The notes: a model not told the origin generated them from the letters alone. Shown: positions 43,242 to 52,207, counted from the stretch's first letter. The stretch: DNA of 64,000 nucleotides from Verrucomicrobiia bacterium (GCA_030427505.1 JAUICH010000005.1:1-64000); one strand, 5' to 3'. Numbers and translations are program-made.

Positions 43242-43688
43242 TCACCACTCGTGGATAAAGCGTGAGAAAAACGCCTTCACCCGCGCTTGGACTTTTTCAA
43301 AAAAACCATCTTCCCTATCCTGATGGATTCTCCAATCGTTACCGTATTGACTCGTAAGCCACTTTCGGAACTTCTTATGGTTTTCTCTGGTGTTGTACAT
43401 CGCGGTTCCAGAATAGCTCAGATTGTAGAGAACCATAGAGCCCTCCGGAAACGTGACGCCCACCTCGATCATTTGCTCTTGGGCGGTCTTACGTTTCGAA
43501 ATAGACACTCCGTCGCTGGGCGGCGGGAGCGTCATCAAAATGGGAGGGATTTCGTAACCCACGGTAATCATCTCTTCCGCTCTCTCGTTCCCATCCTGCC
43601 GGGCGGATAAGAATTGAAAGATCAATAAGAACAATCCGGCGAGCAGAATGCCGATCATCCAGACCTGAGGTTGGGACAGATACTTCAT
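43242..43688 (-). CDS. Small membrane-anchored protein of unknown function
   Basis: A 148-aa protein with one N-terminal membrane helix (about 9-29, VWMIGILLAGLFLLIFQFLS), no cleavage site, and an extra-membrane domain with GYEIPPILMTLPPPSDGVSI, QMIEVGVTFPEGSMVLYNLS and a basic/aromatic end (NDWRIHQDREDGFFEKVQAR). The C-terminal region is predicted helical. No family recognised. ATG at 43688; divergent from the LamG-like secreted protein gene, about 100 bp away. Composition is normal for the window. Confidence 0.6.
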   Translation of the reverse strand: MKYLSQPQVWMIGILLAGLFLLIFQFLSARQDGNERAEEMITVGYEIPPILMTLPPPSDGVSISKRKTAQEQMIEVGVTFPEGSMVLYNLSYSGTAMYNTRENHKKFRKWLTSQYGNDWRIHQDREDGFFEKVQARVKAFFSRFIHEW

Positions 43689-43786
43689 TCCCGCGTTTCA
43701 CGCAATTAAGCCAGACGGTAGCCACTTGAGAAGAGAAATTAAACTGACAGGATCAAGAAACCCCGGATGTCCTTCCTACAGTCCCC

Positions 43787-44536
43787 ATGAAAACAAAACT
43801 CTTCTGCTTCGAACTCCCGTTCTTGACTTGCGCCGCCGTCCTTGCCTCGCTTCAGATTTCCGTAATCCAAGCAGAACCCCAATCCGGCTACGGCGAACTG
43901 ATCTTCGAAGACCACTTCGAACGCACGGAATCCCAGGAAGAAAAGGACGAGCCCGGCAACGAATGGACCACCAGCAGCGAAACGACGGCGGGCGGGCGGA
44001 AGCAGGTGGATCTGCGGGACGGCGCGCTGCACATGGAGACGGCTGAGAATGCGAATCACGCGGTGTCCACGCGGCATGCCTTTGCGTTTACGGATGGCAC
44101 CATTGGGATGCGCTTCAAGCTGGACAATGACGGCGACGTGCTGCGGCTGAATTACACCGATCTGGGCCTGAAGACCGTGCACGCCGGGCACCTTTTCAAC
44201 GCGGACTTCAGTCTGAAGGGAGTCGCGTTCGAAGATCTGAAAACCGGCGTCATGAATCTGGAAATCCGCGAAGCCCGGAAGGCTGGCACGCTGACGCCGG
44301 AGCAGTCGGCGGCCCTCAAGACCAAGGCCGTGTCCTTTTCCCACCCTATCGAAAAAGGCGTCTGGCACGATCTTCTCGTCCATGTGGACGGCGACAAGAT
44401 CACCGCGGAAGTCGATGGCGAAACCGTGGGCAGCTTCCAGTCCGAAGGCATCGCCCACCCCACCAAGACGCTCCTCCGCCTCCTCGTTCCCGGCGAGGCC
44501 ACCATCGACGACATCCGGATCTGGCGGCGGAAGTAG
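43787..44536 (+). CDS. Secreted LamG/DUF1080-like protein
   Basis: A 249-aa protein with a signal peptide (FCFELPFLTCAAVLASLQISVIQA, cleaved near residue 28). The mature part is a concanavalin-like beta sandwich: ELIFEDHFERTE, NEWTTSSETTAGGRKQVDLR, ALHMETAENANHAVSTR, GVWHDLLVHVDGDKITAEVD, LLVPGEATIDDIRIW. This pattern is shared by DUF1080 (3-keto-disaccharide hydrolase) and LamG-type secreted proteins of Planctomycetes/Verrucomicrobia. Catalytic residues cannot be assigned. It precedes an SGNH hydrolase gene by 45 bp on the same strand, so joint action on polysaccharides is plausible. Confidence 0.7.
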   Translation: MKTKLFCFELPFLTCAAVLASLQISVIQAEPQSGYGELIFEDHFERTESQEEKDEPGNEWTTSSETTAGGRKQVDLRDGALHMETAENANHAVSTRHAFAFTDGTIGMRFKLDNDGDVLRLNYTDLGLKTVHAGHLFNADFSLKGVAFEDLKTGVMNLEIREARKAGTLTPEQSAALKTKAVSFSHPIEKGVWHDLLVHVDGDKITAEVDGETVGSFQSEGIAHPTKTLLRLLVPGEATIDDIRIWRRK

Positions 44537-44581
44537 GCGCCGGGAACAACGCGAGACGCCTCCAGGGTTGCACCGAGGCGG

Positions 44582-45655
44582 ATGCCTGTTAAGAATCGCT
44601 TCATGGCGAAACCCTCCCCCACCCTTGGCCGCGGACGCTTCCAGGCAACTGCCGCGTTCGCGTTCTGGCTTCTTTCCCTGGCTGTCCTGGTCCCCTCCGC
44701 CTTCGCGAAGAAGCCCTTTCCGAAGCTGGACCTGGAGGACGGCGACCAGGTTTTGTTCCTGGGAGACAGCATCACGCAGGCGGGCCGCTATATCGCCTAC
44801 TTCCAGGCTTACCTCTGGGCGGAATACCCGGACCTGGACGTGGATGTGGTGAACCTGGGTCTCGGCGCGGAAACGGCCAGCGGGAACAGCGAACCGCTGC
44901 ACCCCTACCCCCGGCCGGACATCCACGAGCGCATCGGCCGCATCCTGGAGAATACCCACCCGGACGTCGCGGTCATCTGCTACGGGATGAATGACGCCAT
45001 TTATCACCCTTTTTCCCCGGAACGCTACGCGGACTACCAGAAAGGCATGACCAGCCTGTTGGGAATCCTGAAAGACGCGGGTGTCAAGCAGTTCGTCCTC
45101 ATGACGCCGCCCCTTTTCGATTTGCCTTCTTCCCGCCGCAAAAACCAGCCCATGGCCGACACGGGGCCGGATGTGGAATACACCTTTCAGACGCCCTTCA
45201 TCAGCTACGACCTGGTCCTACAACGCTATGGCCTTTGGGTGAAGGAACAATCGGGGGAAGCCGCCGCCATTGTCGATCTTCATACCGCACTCCACGCCTT
45301 TCTCCGCCAGCGCCGTGCCGTGGAACCGGACTTCCTCTATGGAGACGGCGTCCATCCTCCCATCGAAGGCCATCTGGCCATGACCCTTGCGCTTTTGAAA
45401 GCGCTCGGCGAAGACCCAGACTATGTGGACGAGCGCCTTCCTGAGCTGGTGGGCATTTCCCTCCTGCCTTCAGACTCCAAGCTCTCCCCCCTCTACCAGT
45501 CGGTCATGAAGCGCCAGACCATGCTCAGCGCGGCCTACCGCGAACACGTGGGCCACACCAAACCCCAAAAATCCGACTCCCTTCCCCTGGAAGAGGCCAA
45601 GGCCAAAGCAGCGGAGATGGAAAAAGAAATTCGCGCTTCCCTGAAAGCCCCCTGA
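44582..45655 (+). CDS. Secreted SGNH/GDSL hydrolase
   Basis: A 357-aa exported esterase-like protein. Signal peptide (about 1-43, core FAFWLLSLAVLVPSAFA). SGNH blocks: LFLGDSITQAGR (nucleophile Ser), a Gly in VNLGLGAETASG, YGMNDA (Asn) and DGVHPPIEGH (Asp-His pair). Family enzymes deacetylate or de-esterify polysaccharides. The ATG at 44582 has GAGGCGG directly before it; an ATG at 44603 is possible. Precedes a lipoprotein gene by 11 bp, forming a probable three-gene unit with the LamG-like gene. Confidence 0.87.
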   Translation: MPVKNRFMAKPSPTLGRGRFQATAAFAFWLLSLAVLVPSAFAKKPFPKLDLEDGDQVLFLGDSITQAGRYIAYFQAYLWAEYPDLDVDVVNLGLGAETASGNSEPLHPYPRPDIHERIGRILENTHPDVAVICYGMNDAIYHPFSPERYADYQKGMTSLLGILKDAGVKQFVLMTPPLFDLPSSRRKNQPMADTGPDVEYTFQTPFISYDLVLQRYGLWVKEQSGEAAAIVDLHTALHAFLRQRRAVEPDFLYGDGVHPPIEGHLAMTLALLKALGEDPDYVDERLPELVGISLLPSDSKLSPLYQSVMKRQTMLSAAYREHVGHTKPQKSDSLPLEEAKAKAAEMEKEIRASLKAP

Positions 45656-45666
45656 CATCCATATCA

Positions 45667-46140
45667 ATGAACCGCATCGCGTCTGCCCTCTTCGCGCTGT
45701 TGTTGGTGGGATGCGGCGAAACTTCACCTCAAACGGAAACGTCCATGGCCGAAACGAAATACCATGCCGGACAGGTCTGGGACTATCGGACTCGTGAAGG
45801 CGAAGAGGCCTCGCGAATCTTCATCGTGCGGGCCGATCCGGATGAAGCGCTCGGGACGATTTACCACATCTATGTCGACGGCCTGGACATCCAGAACCCT
45901 CACACGGAGGCGGGCGTTCAAGACCATCTCCCGCACTCCCCGGTTTCTGAGAAGACTCTCGACGATAGCGTCACGACGCTCGCCCTCGAACAATCCGAAG
46001 ACTTACCGGATATCTCCGAAGGTTACGAGGTCTGGAAGGAAGCTTTTGACAAAGGAGAGGGTGGCATCTTCACCATACCCGTACAGCAAATCATCCAATT
46101 CATTGAGGATATCGTGACGGGAAAGGCCAATCAGGGATAA
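45667..46140 (+). CDS. Conserved lipoprotein of unknown function
   Basis: A 157-aa protein with lipobox LVGC (Cys16) and then AETKYHAGQVWDYRTREGEE, ASRIFIVRADPDEALGTIYH, IYVDGLDIQNPHTEAGVQDH, LPHSPVSEKTLDDSVTTL. The 'GQVW-YRTR' to 'PHSPVSE--LD-SVT-L' arrangement is a recurring pattern I know from unnamed bacterial proteins, without assigned function. It follows the SGNH hydrolase gene by 11 bp. Confidence 0.7.
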   Translation: MNRIASALFALLLVGCGETSPQTETSMAETKYHAGQVWDYRTREGEEASRIFIVRADPDEALGTIYHIYVDGLDIQNPHTEAGVQDHLPHSPVSEKTLDDSVTTLALEQSEDLPDISEGYEVWKEAFDKGEGGIFTIPVQQIIQFIEDIVTGKANQG

Positions 46141-46293
46141 CCTTCCTTGGCCAACGGCGGTTCCCGCTAGATCAAGAACCACCCCAGAGTGCCGGCAATC
46201 TGAAAGCTCCCCACGCAGCGAAACGAATCAAGACTTGAATTAATTTCATATCGTATTAATCCCCTTACCTATCCTTTCACCTCCTTCGGAACT

Positions 46294-47208
46294 ATGGTTA
46301 AACAAGTCGAACTCTCCCCTGATGGTCCTTCGGTCTCGGACGTCATTTATGGCACCTGGCGTCTGCTGGACGGAGATCCGCGTCCTTCCGTGGCGGATCT
46401 GACCGCTCGCTTCGAGCTGTGCCTGGAACTGGGCATCACCACGCTCGATACCGCGGAAATCTACGGCCTCTACACGGTGGAAAGCGCCATCGGCGAAGTC
46501 TTCAAAGCGAATCCCGGACTGCGCGACAAGTTCCAGGTGGTGACCAAGTGCGGCATCGATGTGCCGTCCAGCGTCAAGAGCCACGCCCGCCTGCCGCACT
46601 ACAACGCCTCTTCCGAAAACCTGGTGGCCTGCGCGGAAAAGTCCCTGGGGCTGTTGAACACGGACCACATCGATCTGCTGCTGGTGCACCGGCCAGACTG
46701 GCTGAACCGCGCGGATGACACCGCGGCCGGGCTTGATAAACTAATCCAGCAGGGAAAAGTCCTCCACGCCGGGGTGTCGAACTACACCTGCCCCCAGTTC
46801 GAACTGTTGTCTTCCCGCGTGGCGAAGCCATTGGTAACGAACCAGGTGGAGATCAGCCTCCTCTGCATGGACGCGCTGTACGACGGTGCCCTGAGCCAAT
46901 GCGAGCAGCTAAACATCCGGCCCATGGCCTGGTCGCCATTGGGCGGAGGCCGCCTCTTTGGCGCGGACCTGGAAAGTTCCCAACGTATTCGCTCCTGCAT
47001 GGACGGGATGAAGGAAAAATACAACGGGGCGGACTACGATACCCTGGCCTTTGCCTGGGTCATGGCCCTACCCTCTCGCCCGGTGACTATTATTGGCACG
47101 AACCGCCCGGAACGGATTCGCTCGCAAGCGGCCGCGTCCGCCATTCAACTGGAGCGTCAGGATTGGTACGCGCTGTGGGAAGCCGCCAAAGGACATTCCG
47201 TACCCTGA
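46294..47208 (+). CDS. Aldo/keto reductase (YdhF-like)
   Basis: A 304-aa NADPH-dependent reductase with a (beta/alpha)8 barrel. Catalytic tetrad residues are in DTAEIYG (Asp, Tyr), VTKCGI (Lys) and LLVHRPD (His); NADPH contacts follow in WSPLGGGRLF and TIIGTNRPERI. Closest in layout to the E. coli YdhF group. Cytoplasmic; substrate is an aldehyde or ketone not identifiable. The 150 bp upstream include an AT-rich stretch with ATTAAT repeats 10 bp apart, around 46239-46260, possibly promoter or operator. Confidence 0.9.
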   Translation: MVKQVELSPDGPSVSDVIYGTWRLLDGDPRPSVADLTARFELCLELGITTLDTAEIYGLYTVESAIGEVFKANPGLRDKFQVVTKCGIDVPSSVKSHARLPHYNASSENLVACAEKSLGLLNTDHIDLLLVHRPDWLNRADDTAAGLDKLIQQGKVLHAGVSNYTCPQFELLSSRVAKPLVTNQVEISLLCMDALYDGALSQCEQLNIRPMAWSPLGGGRLFGADLESSQRIRSCMDGMKEKYNGADYDTLAFAWVMALPSRPVTIIGTNRPERIRSQAAASAIQLERQDWYALWEAAKGHSVP

Positions 47209-47315
47209 TGCGGAGCCCGGCCCGCGGCCTTTCCGGCTGTTTCACATTTCCAGGAAGATTCCGACAGAAATCCGCCCCTTGCGGCGTCATTTAGCGTATA
47301 CACTTTGTCTAAGGT

Positions 47316-47798
47316 ATGCGTTCCCTCTCCCCCACGTTTTTCCTCCTCCTGCTGGCCCTTTCCGCCTGGACCACTCGCCCTGTCATGGGCGCGGACGAGG
47401 GCGGGTTGTCTCCCGATTCTCCGGAGTACGCCGCCATCATGCTGGCGGCGCCCTACGTGCAAAGCGACCATTTCGAGCTGCGGGAGGACTATTGGAGCGG
47501 CCGCGTCAGTGGAAAAACCGGCACTGCGGTGAGGCTGCAATTTTTTAAGCGCAACACCTACCGGCTGTTCTTCGCCACGGAAGCGGCGGAGGCCGCGAAA
47601 GGCACGAAGCTGGAGATCCGCGTCTTCGACCGGGACAACCACCAGGTGGCCATGTCGGGTGCTCAGGAGGGCTCAGCCGTCATGGCGGAACTCGATCCAC
47701 CCGCCACGGGCCTTTACCTGGTGCTGATGCGGGCGGAGATCAAACAGGGCAGCGCGGAACGGCAACTGCCCTGCGTGCTCTTCTACGGATACGAGTAA
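47316..47798 (+). CDS. Small secreted protein of unknown function
   Basis: A 160-aa protein with a signal peptide (SLSPTFFLLLLALSAWTTRPVMGA, cleaved near 25). The mature domain reads as beta strands: HFELREDYWSGRVSGKTGTA, VRLQFFKRNTYRLFFATEAA, TKLEIRVFDRDNHQVAM, GLYLVLMRAEIK. A carbohydrate- or PPC-like sandwich is possible, but no family can be named. Convergent with the TauE/SafE gene, 28 bp apart. Confidence 0.65.
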   Translation: MRSLSPTFFLLLLALSAWTTRPVMGADEGGLSPDSPEYAAIMLAAPYVQSDHFELREDYWSGRVSGKTGTAVRLQFFKRNTYRLFFATEAAEAAKGTKLEIRVFDRDNHQVAMSGAQEGSAVMAELDPPATGLYLVLMRAEIKQGSAERQLPCVLFYGYE

Positions 47799-47826
47799 AG
47801 CCGCACTGGCCTGACGGCCGCTGCCC

Positions 47827-48906
47827 TCAATCCTCGGCTTCCTTTGGCAGAAGATGGTGGCGCAGCAGGTAGCGGCCCCACAGGTAAAGACCGTAGAGCA
47901 CCCCGGCGAAGACGACCACGGCGCACACGGCCCAGGTAAAGCCGGACCAGCCCAGCGACTGCCACTCGTTTTGACAGGTCCAGAAAAACTGGCCCAGGCA
48001 GAGCACGCTGACGGCGTAGAGGGTGATCTCCCGCCCGATGAGGCTGACGACGAAGACTCCCAAAGGAGCCCCCAAGGCCACAATGGGGGCCGCGGCCAGC
48101 CAGTTCTCGAACACTCCCGGGTTTACCGTGCCGGTGGCCATCTTAAACCCGATGCCAGCCACGGAAGTCACCGCCATGACGATCACGGACGTGGGGATGG
48201 CGATCTTCAAGTCACAGCGGAACAAGAGCACCAGCACGGCGTAAACCAGCATGTCGATCCCCACCCCGCTGATGGCGGAAACGGTCAGGGAGGCCAGCAA
48301 CCCGGTAATGAAGCCCGTGCGAAAGTCGCGTCCCCGGCAGCCGGAGGTGTTGCCGTGGTAGGCGCAAAACTCCTTCACTTTAAACAAATGCAATAGCCCG
48401 AAACTGGCCCAAAGGACGGCAAAAACCAGCTTCGTTCCTAGACTGGAAATGTGGGGCGCCACCCAAAGCAGGCCAATGGGTGTGCCGATCAGGGTGGCCA
48501 AAAGCGCGCCCAGAAGCACATGGGTCGCGAGCATCTGACGCCGGCAAAGGATCAGGATGCTGGCGCTGGTCATACCGATGGACTGGATGGCAAAACTGAA
48601 GTCCCTTCCCAGGTCCGCAGGCTGATCGAAGAGAAGCACCAGTATCGGAAAGCCCACCGTTCCGCCCCCCATGGGGGTGGAACCGGCCACGTAGGAACCC
48701 ACCGTCATGGCCAGGGCAATGGGCCAGTGCTCTTTCATGATGGAGAAATGATCCCCCACCAGGACCACCGTCAGCCAGGTGCTGTAAAAAAGGCCCAGCC
48801 AGGCAAACCAAATCCAGAGCGGTTTTCGCCCCGGGACCACGGGATGAGTGGCGGGTTCGGCCGGAATCGCCGCGGAGGACGGAAGGCGCGAAGCGGGTTG
48901 GTGCAT
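47827..48906 (-). CDS. TauE/SafE family sulfite/anion exporter
   Basis: A 359-aa membrane protein with about nine helices in two halves, for example WPIALAMTVGSYVAGSTPMGGGTVGFPILVLLF and GFITGLLASLTVSAISGVGIDMLVYAVLVLLF, which carry the repeated TauE signature. Members export sulfite, sulfoacetate or other organosulfur anions. Divergent from a LysR-type regulator gene with a palindrome between them, so regulation by that protein is likely. A sulfur-anion exporter fits a cell that also encodes sulfatases 12 kb away. Confidence 0.85.
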   Translation of the reverse strand: MHQPASRLPSSAAIPAEPATHPVVPGRKPLWIWFAWLGLFYSTWLTVVLVGDHFSIMKEHWPIALAMTVGSYVAGSTPMGGGTVGFPILVLLFDQPADLGRDFSFAIQSIGMTSASILILCRRQMLATHVLLGALLATLIGTPIGLLWVAPHISSLGTKLVFAVLWASFGLLHLFKVKEFCAYHGNTSGCRGRDFRTGFITGLLASLTVSAISGVGIDMLVYAVLVLLFRCDLKIAIPTSVIVMAVTSVAGIGFKMATGTVNPGVFENWLAAAPIVALGAPLGVFVVSLIGREITLYAVSVLCLGQFFWTCQNEWQSLGWSGFTWAVCAVVVFAGVLYGLYLWGRYLLRHHLLPKEAED

Positions 48907-49005
48907 GGTGGGACAGAGAGTAAAGCAGAACAGCGCCTGAAAAGCGACAGCCCGGAAGAATCGACTCTCCCTATTGATTAGAAAAATGCCGTTTTAGCAT
49001 CGTGT

Positions 49006-49024
49006 TTATAACAGTCTGTTATAA
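49006..49024. promoter_or_regulatory. Perfect 19-bp palindrome, probable LysR-type operator
   Basis: TTATAACAG-T-CTGTTATAA is perfectly symmetric about 49015 and contains the T-N11-A core (TAACAGTCTGTTA) typical of LysR-type regulator sites. It lies 38 bp upstream of the LysR gene start and 100 bp from the divergent TauE gene start, where an autoregulatory and activation site is expected. Confidence 0.65.
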
Positions 49025-49061
49025 CATAGCCCCGGTCATCCGGTAAATTTCCGGCTCCGGA

Positions 49062-49997
49062 ATGGAACTGAGACATCTGCGATATTTTCAAGCAGTGGCG
49101 GAGGAACTGAGCTTTTCCCGTGCCGCGCGCCGCCTGCGAGTGGCGCAGCCAGCCCTGAGCCGGGCCATCCGGGAACTGGAGGAAGAACTGGACACTCCCC
49201 TGCTGGTTCGCCGCCGCCGGGTCTCCCGGCTGACCCCGGCTGGCGCGGTGCTGCTGGAGGAAACCGGCCGCCTTCTGCAGCGCATGGAAGAAGCCATCCG
49301 GCGGGTGAAACGCACCGCCTCCGGCGAAGAGGGAGAGGTGCGGCTCGGCTACATTGGCCCGCCGACGCGGGACTTCCTGGGGGAACTGATGCGGGAATAC
49401 AGTCGCCTGCATCCGCGTGTGGGCCTGGTGCTGGAGGAACGCACCCCGGAACGCGTGTGGGAGATGGTGGCCGCGGGCCGGCTGGACCTGGGCTTTACCC
49501 GGCCCGTGCTGGCCGCCCCTACTTTAAGTCTTAAGACGCTGTCCCTGCGGAAAGAATACATGATGGCGGCGCTGCCCCAGGGGCACCGGCTGGACGGGAA
49601 AGCCGTGACTGGAGATACGAATGAATCCCTTCCTCCCCTGTCATGGAAAGAACTCTCCTCAGAGCCACTCATTTTACTTTCCCGGCGCGAAGGCGTGGGC
49701 ATGCACGAAATGGTACACGCGGCCTGCCGGAGAGCGAAGTTTACCCCCCGCGTGGTGCGCACCCCCAGCCTGATCGATACCGTTCTCGGCTATGTGGAAG
49801 CGGGAACGGGCGTGGGAGTCATCCCCTCCAGCGTGGCGCGATTCGCCGGTGACCGCCCCCTGGTCTTCAGAGCACTGGCTCCAGGGGCGGAAGTGGAACT
49901 CGTCCTGGTCTGGAATGAAACCAACTGCCCGGCGGCGGCGTTGGGATTAATCGACCTGGTACGGGAGTGGCTGGAGGAAAAGAAGATTTCAGCGTAG
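49062..49997 (+). CDS. LysR-type transcriptional regulator
   Basis: A 311-aa regulator. N-terminal winged helix MELRHLRYFQAVAEELSFSRAARRLRVAQPALSRAIRELEEELDTPLLVRR (1-50) is textbook LysR; the co-inducer domain from about 90 includes RLGYIGPPTRDFLGELM and EAGTGVGVIPSSV. It probably controls the divergent TauE/SafE exporter gene and itself through the palindrome at 49006-49024; inducer unknown, perhaps an organosulfur compound or aromatic acid (the IGPP motif resembles BenM/CatM-like binding domains). Confidence 0.92.
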   Translation: MELRHLRYFQAVAEELSFSRAARRLRVAQPALSRAIRELEEELDTPLLVRRRRVSRLTPAGAVLLEETGRLLQRMEEAIRRVKRTASGEEGEVRLGYIGPPTRDFLGELMREYSRLHPRVGLVLEERTPERVWEMVAAGRLDLGFTRPVLAAPTLSLKTLSLRKEYMMAALPQGHRLDGKAVTGDTNESLPPLSWKELSSEPLILLSRREGVGMHEMVHAACRRAKFTPRVVRTPSLIDTVLGYVEAGTGVGVIPSSVARFAGDRPLVFRALAPGAEVELVLVWNETNCPAAALGLIDLVREWLEEKKISA

Positions 49998-50024
49998 ATG
50001 CCGTTCGGCATCGAGTCGATCGGG

Positions 50025-50990
50025 TCAGCGTTTGAGGGTCCGCTGCTCGATGCGAGCCAGTTCCACTGGATTCTCCGCATCTCCTTCTTCAATGAGAACG
50101 ATCAGCGTGTAGGTGAAATCACCCACGATGCCTTTGCTTTTGATGCGCTTGACTGTGTTGGATACACCGGCCCAGTTTTCGACCCGAGTCATGGTTTCTT
50201 CCGGAAGACCAAGCGAATTTCGGACGTCATCCAGAGAATCATAACGAACATCATCATCCGTATTCTCGATCCCGTCGGGTCCAGTTAGATTGCGAACAAA
50301 ATTCTCGGCGGCCGTTTCGTTGGTGGCAAAGAAAGCCTCCAGCAAATCCGCCGGCGCTTCGTGGACGTCAATGGTGCCATCTCCGTAGAGGGTGAAGTAA
50401 TTTCGCCAGTCGGGCTTGGCGCGAGCCACGCGGTCCATGCCGCGAACCAGGGTCATCTGTTCCAGTGAAACGAACGGCTCATTGAGAGGGAACTCGGAAT
50501 ACCCTTCGGCGGTGTAGTAGTCGTTCTCAGCGCCATTGGTGCGGACACGGCTGTTGTCGTCCACCCAGTCATGCAGGGAATCCACCGCGATGGTGGCTTC
50601 GGTGGCATCGAGACCCCACAGGATGAAAAGCTCACGCACCGTGTCTTCGATGACGTCGTCCTCGATGGCGTTGATGAGAATGTGTCCGCCTTCGGTGCCG
50701 ATGGAGACTTCGATTTTTCCACCCGTGGCATGTTCGCGAGTCAGCGCCGTATCCCCCGGAGAGATGTCAGGGTGCGTGGCCAGGGCCAGGCCGGACTCTG
50801 CGAGGAGCTTGGCCTGGAAACGCATCTTGTTATAGGTATTTTCCTCCCAGCCAAACTCCAGAGACTGCCTCACTCCCAGGACCGCGATGGACATGATGAT
50901 GAGAGCGGCAATGACAATAGTCAGCGCCACGGCTCCGCGTTGGCGTTGGCGGCAACGGCGGCACTTTTGGAGATGGAAGTGAACCTTCAT
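50025..50990 (-). CDS. gspK: Type II secretion minor pseudopilin GspK
   Basis: A 321-aa protein. The prepilin segment is QRGAVALTIVIAALIIMSIA with cleavage after Gly19; the residue at mature position 5 is not Glu, as is normal for GspK. The large mature domain carries the GspK-type region LSDWVDDN-like SLHDWVDDNSRVRTNGAEND, plus FEDVR-like DDVRNSLGL. GspK caps the pseudopilus with GspI and GspJ. Last gene of the gsp cluster, separated from gspJ by 156 bp containing a short repeat. Confidence 0.85.
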   Translation of the reverse strand: MKVHFHLQKCRRCRQRQRGAVALTIVIAALIIMSIAVLGVRQSLEFGWEENTYNKMRFQAKLLAESGLALATHPDISPGDTALTREHATGGKIEVSIGTEGGHILINAIEDDVIEDTVRELFILWGLDATEATIAVDSLHDWVDDNSRVRTNGAENDYYTAEGYSEFPLNEPFVSLEQMTLVRGMDRVARAKPDWRNYFTLYGDGTIDVHEAPADLLEAFFATNETAAENFVRNLTGPDGIENTDDDVRYDSLDDVRNSLGLPEETMTRVENWAGVSNTVKRIKSKGIVGDFTYTLIVLIEEGDAENPVELARIEQRTLKR

Positions 50991-51034
50991 TACCCGCTGG
51001 CCTGAGAAGAGTCGTTTGCGTTCGCGAAGCGAAA

Positions 51035-51064
51035 GACAGGGAGAAGAGGCGACAAGGAGACAGG
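51035..51064. repeat. GACAAGGAGACAGG-type repeat, copy 1
   Basis: GACAGGGAGAAGAGGCGACA followed by AGGAGACAGG lies between gspJ and gspK. Similar purine-rich units occur at 53277-53310 and 55224-55264, always in or next to spacers of this gene cluster. Confidence 0.5.
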
Positions 51065-51146
51065 CACCGTCCAGTGGGGACGTAGCGCTGCATCGGTTCG
51101 CGATAGGGTCTTGGATAGGTGATGCATCATTCTTTTGGCAATGGGG

Positions 51147-52193
51147 CTACCTTCCCCCGCCTCCACCTTGGTTATTACCTCCTCCGGCACCTCCGGGTCC
51201 CTGGCCGCCGCCTCCGGGAGTTTGACCGCCTCCCGGGCCGCGTCCTCCACCAGGGCCCCCGGGTCCGCGGTCTCCACCAGGACCTCCTGGTCCACCACCT
51301 GGACCCGCTCCGTCTCTGCCACCTCGTCCGCCACGTGGGCCTTGTCCGCGTCCATCGGCTCCGCCGGGCCCTCCGGGTCCGGCGCTTGGACGCCCACCAC
51401 CAGGCCCAATGGCTCCCGGGCCCACGGCGGTCCGGCTGTCGCTACTACCGGTGCCGTTGGAACTGGTGTTCTGGCTCGCGCTCTGGGCGGCCTGGGTAAG
51501 GTGCTCGGGCATTTCGAAAACCATGCGGACGGGACCAGGGTGCCAGGCATCTTCCACGACAAGCTCGAGCATCGGGGGCACTTCGCTGTTATCTTCCCAG
51601 GTGTCCACCCAGTCGCGCTGCTCGGCATCCCAGAAGCGCCAGGTCATGGCCGTCACGTCGCTGATGAGAGGTAACCAATAACGTCCATCCTCATCCGTAT
51701 CAATAATACCGTCGGTGGCGCTGGCGCGAAAGACCATCTCTCCATCATCCTCGGAGGGCGCGAAGCTTTCACGGCTGATGGCGATCTGGTAGAGGGGTTC
51801 GGGAAGTTCATAGGGATTCTCGTTCTGGGGACGAAGGCTGAGAATGAGATCGTCCCGCGTCGCCACGTCGTAGTCGAAAATAAAGGCATCGGCGGAGCCG
51901 CTGATGGTCAGCTCCGTTTGTCCGCTGGAGGATTCGCCAGCCTGTGTCAATTGCACCGAACCACCGGAAGGCAGCGTTTCGATGGCCCGGTTGAGGAGAA
52001 ACAAAAAGCGGTCCATTTGCTGGTCGCGCCGCTCATACTCCTGCATCTCCGACGCGGTATCGACGGACTGCCACACAATGCCAAACACGGAGCCCAGCAA
52101 GAGCGAAAGCACCACCATGGCAACCACGATCTCCACCAGCGAGAAGGCGCGCTGGCTGTGGCGGACAAGGGGTCTGGTGGATGGAAGCCACAT
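51147..52193 (-). CDS. gspJ: Type II secretion minor pseudopilin GspJ with Gly/Pro-rich tail
   Basis: ATG at 52193 gives 348 aa. Prepilin segment QRAFSLVEIVVAMVVLSLLL: the residue before the cleavage site is Ala16, not the usual Gly, with Phe+1 and Glu+5 present. The GspJ core runs to about 245 (TWRFWDAEQRDWVDTWEDN, PGPVRMVFEMP). The last 100 residues are almost entirely Gly, Pro, Asn, Gln and Arg in short GGPGG/GPGG units, far beyond the usual end. The tail could be a disordered extension or a translation of repeat-expanded DNA. It starts 14 bp after gspI. Confidence 0.8.
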   Translation of the reverse strand: MWLPSTRPLVRHSQRAFSLVEIVVAMVVLSLLLGSVFGIVWQSVDTASEMQEYERRDQQMDRFLFLLNRAIETLPSGGSVQLTQAGESSSGQTELTISGSADAFIFDYDVATRDDLILSLRPQNENPYELPEPLYQIAISRESFAPSEDDGEMVFRASATDGIIDTDEDGRYWLPLISDVTAMTWRFWDAEQRDWVDTWEDNSEVPPMLELVVEDAWHPGPVRMVFEMPEHLTQAAQSASQNTSSNGTGSSDSRTAVGPGAIGPGGGRPSAGPGGPGGADGRGQGPRGGRGGRDGAGPGGGPGGPGGDRGPGGPGGGRGPGGGQTPGGGGQGPGGAGGGNNQGGGGGR

Positions 52194-52207
52194 TTTTGGC
52201 AACTCTG

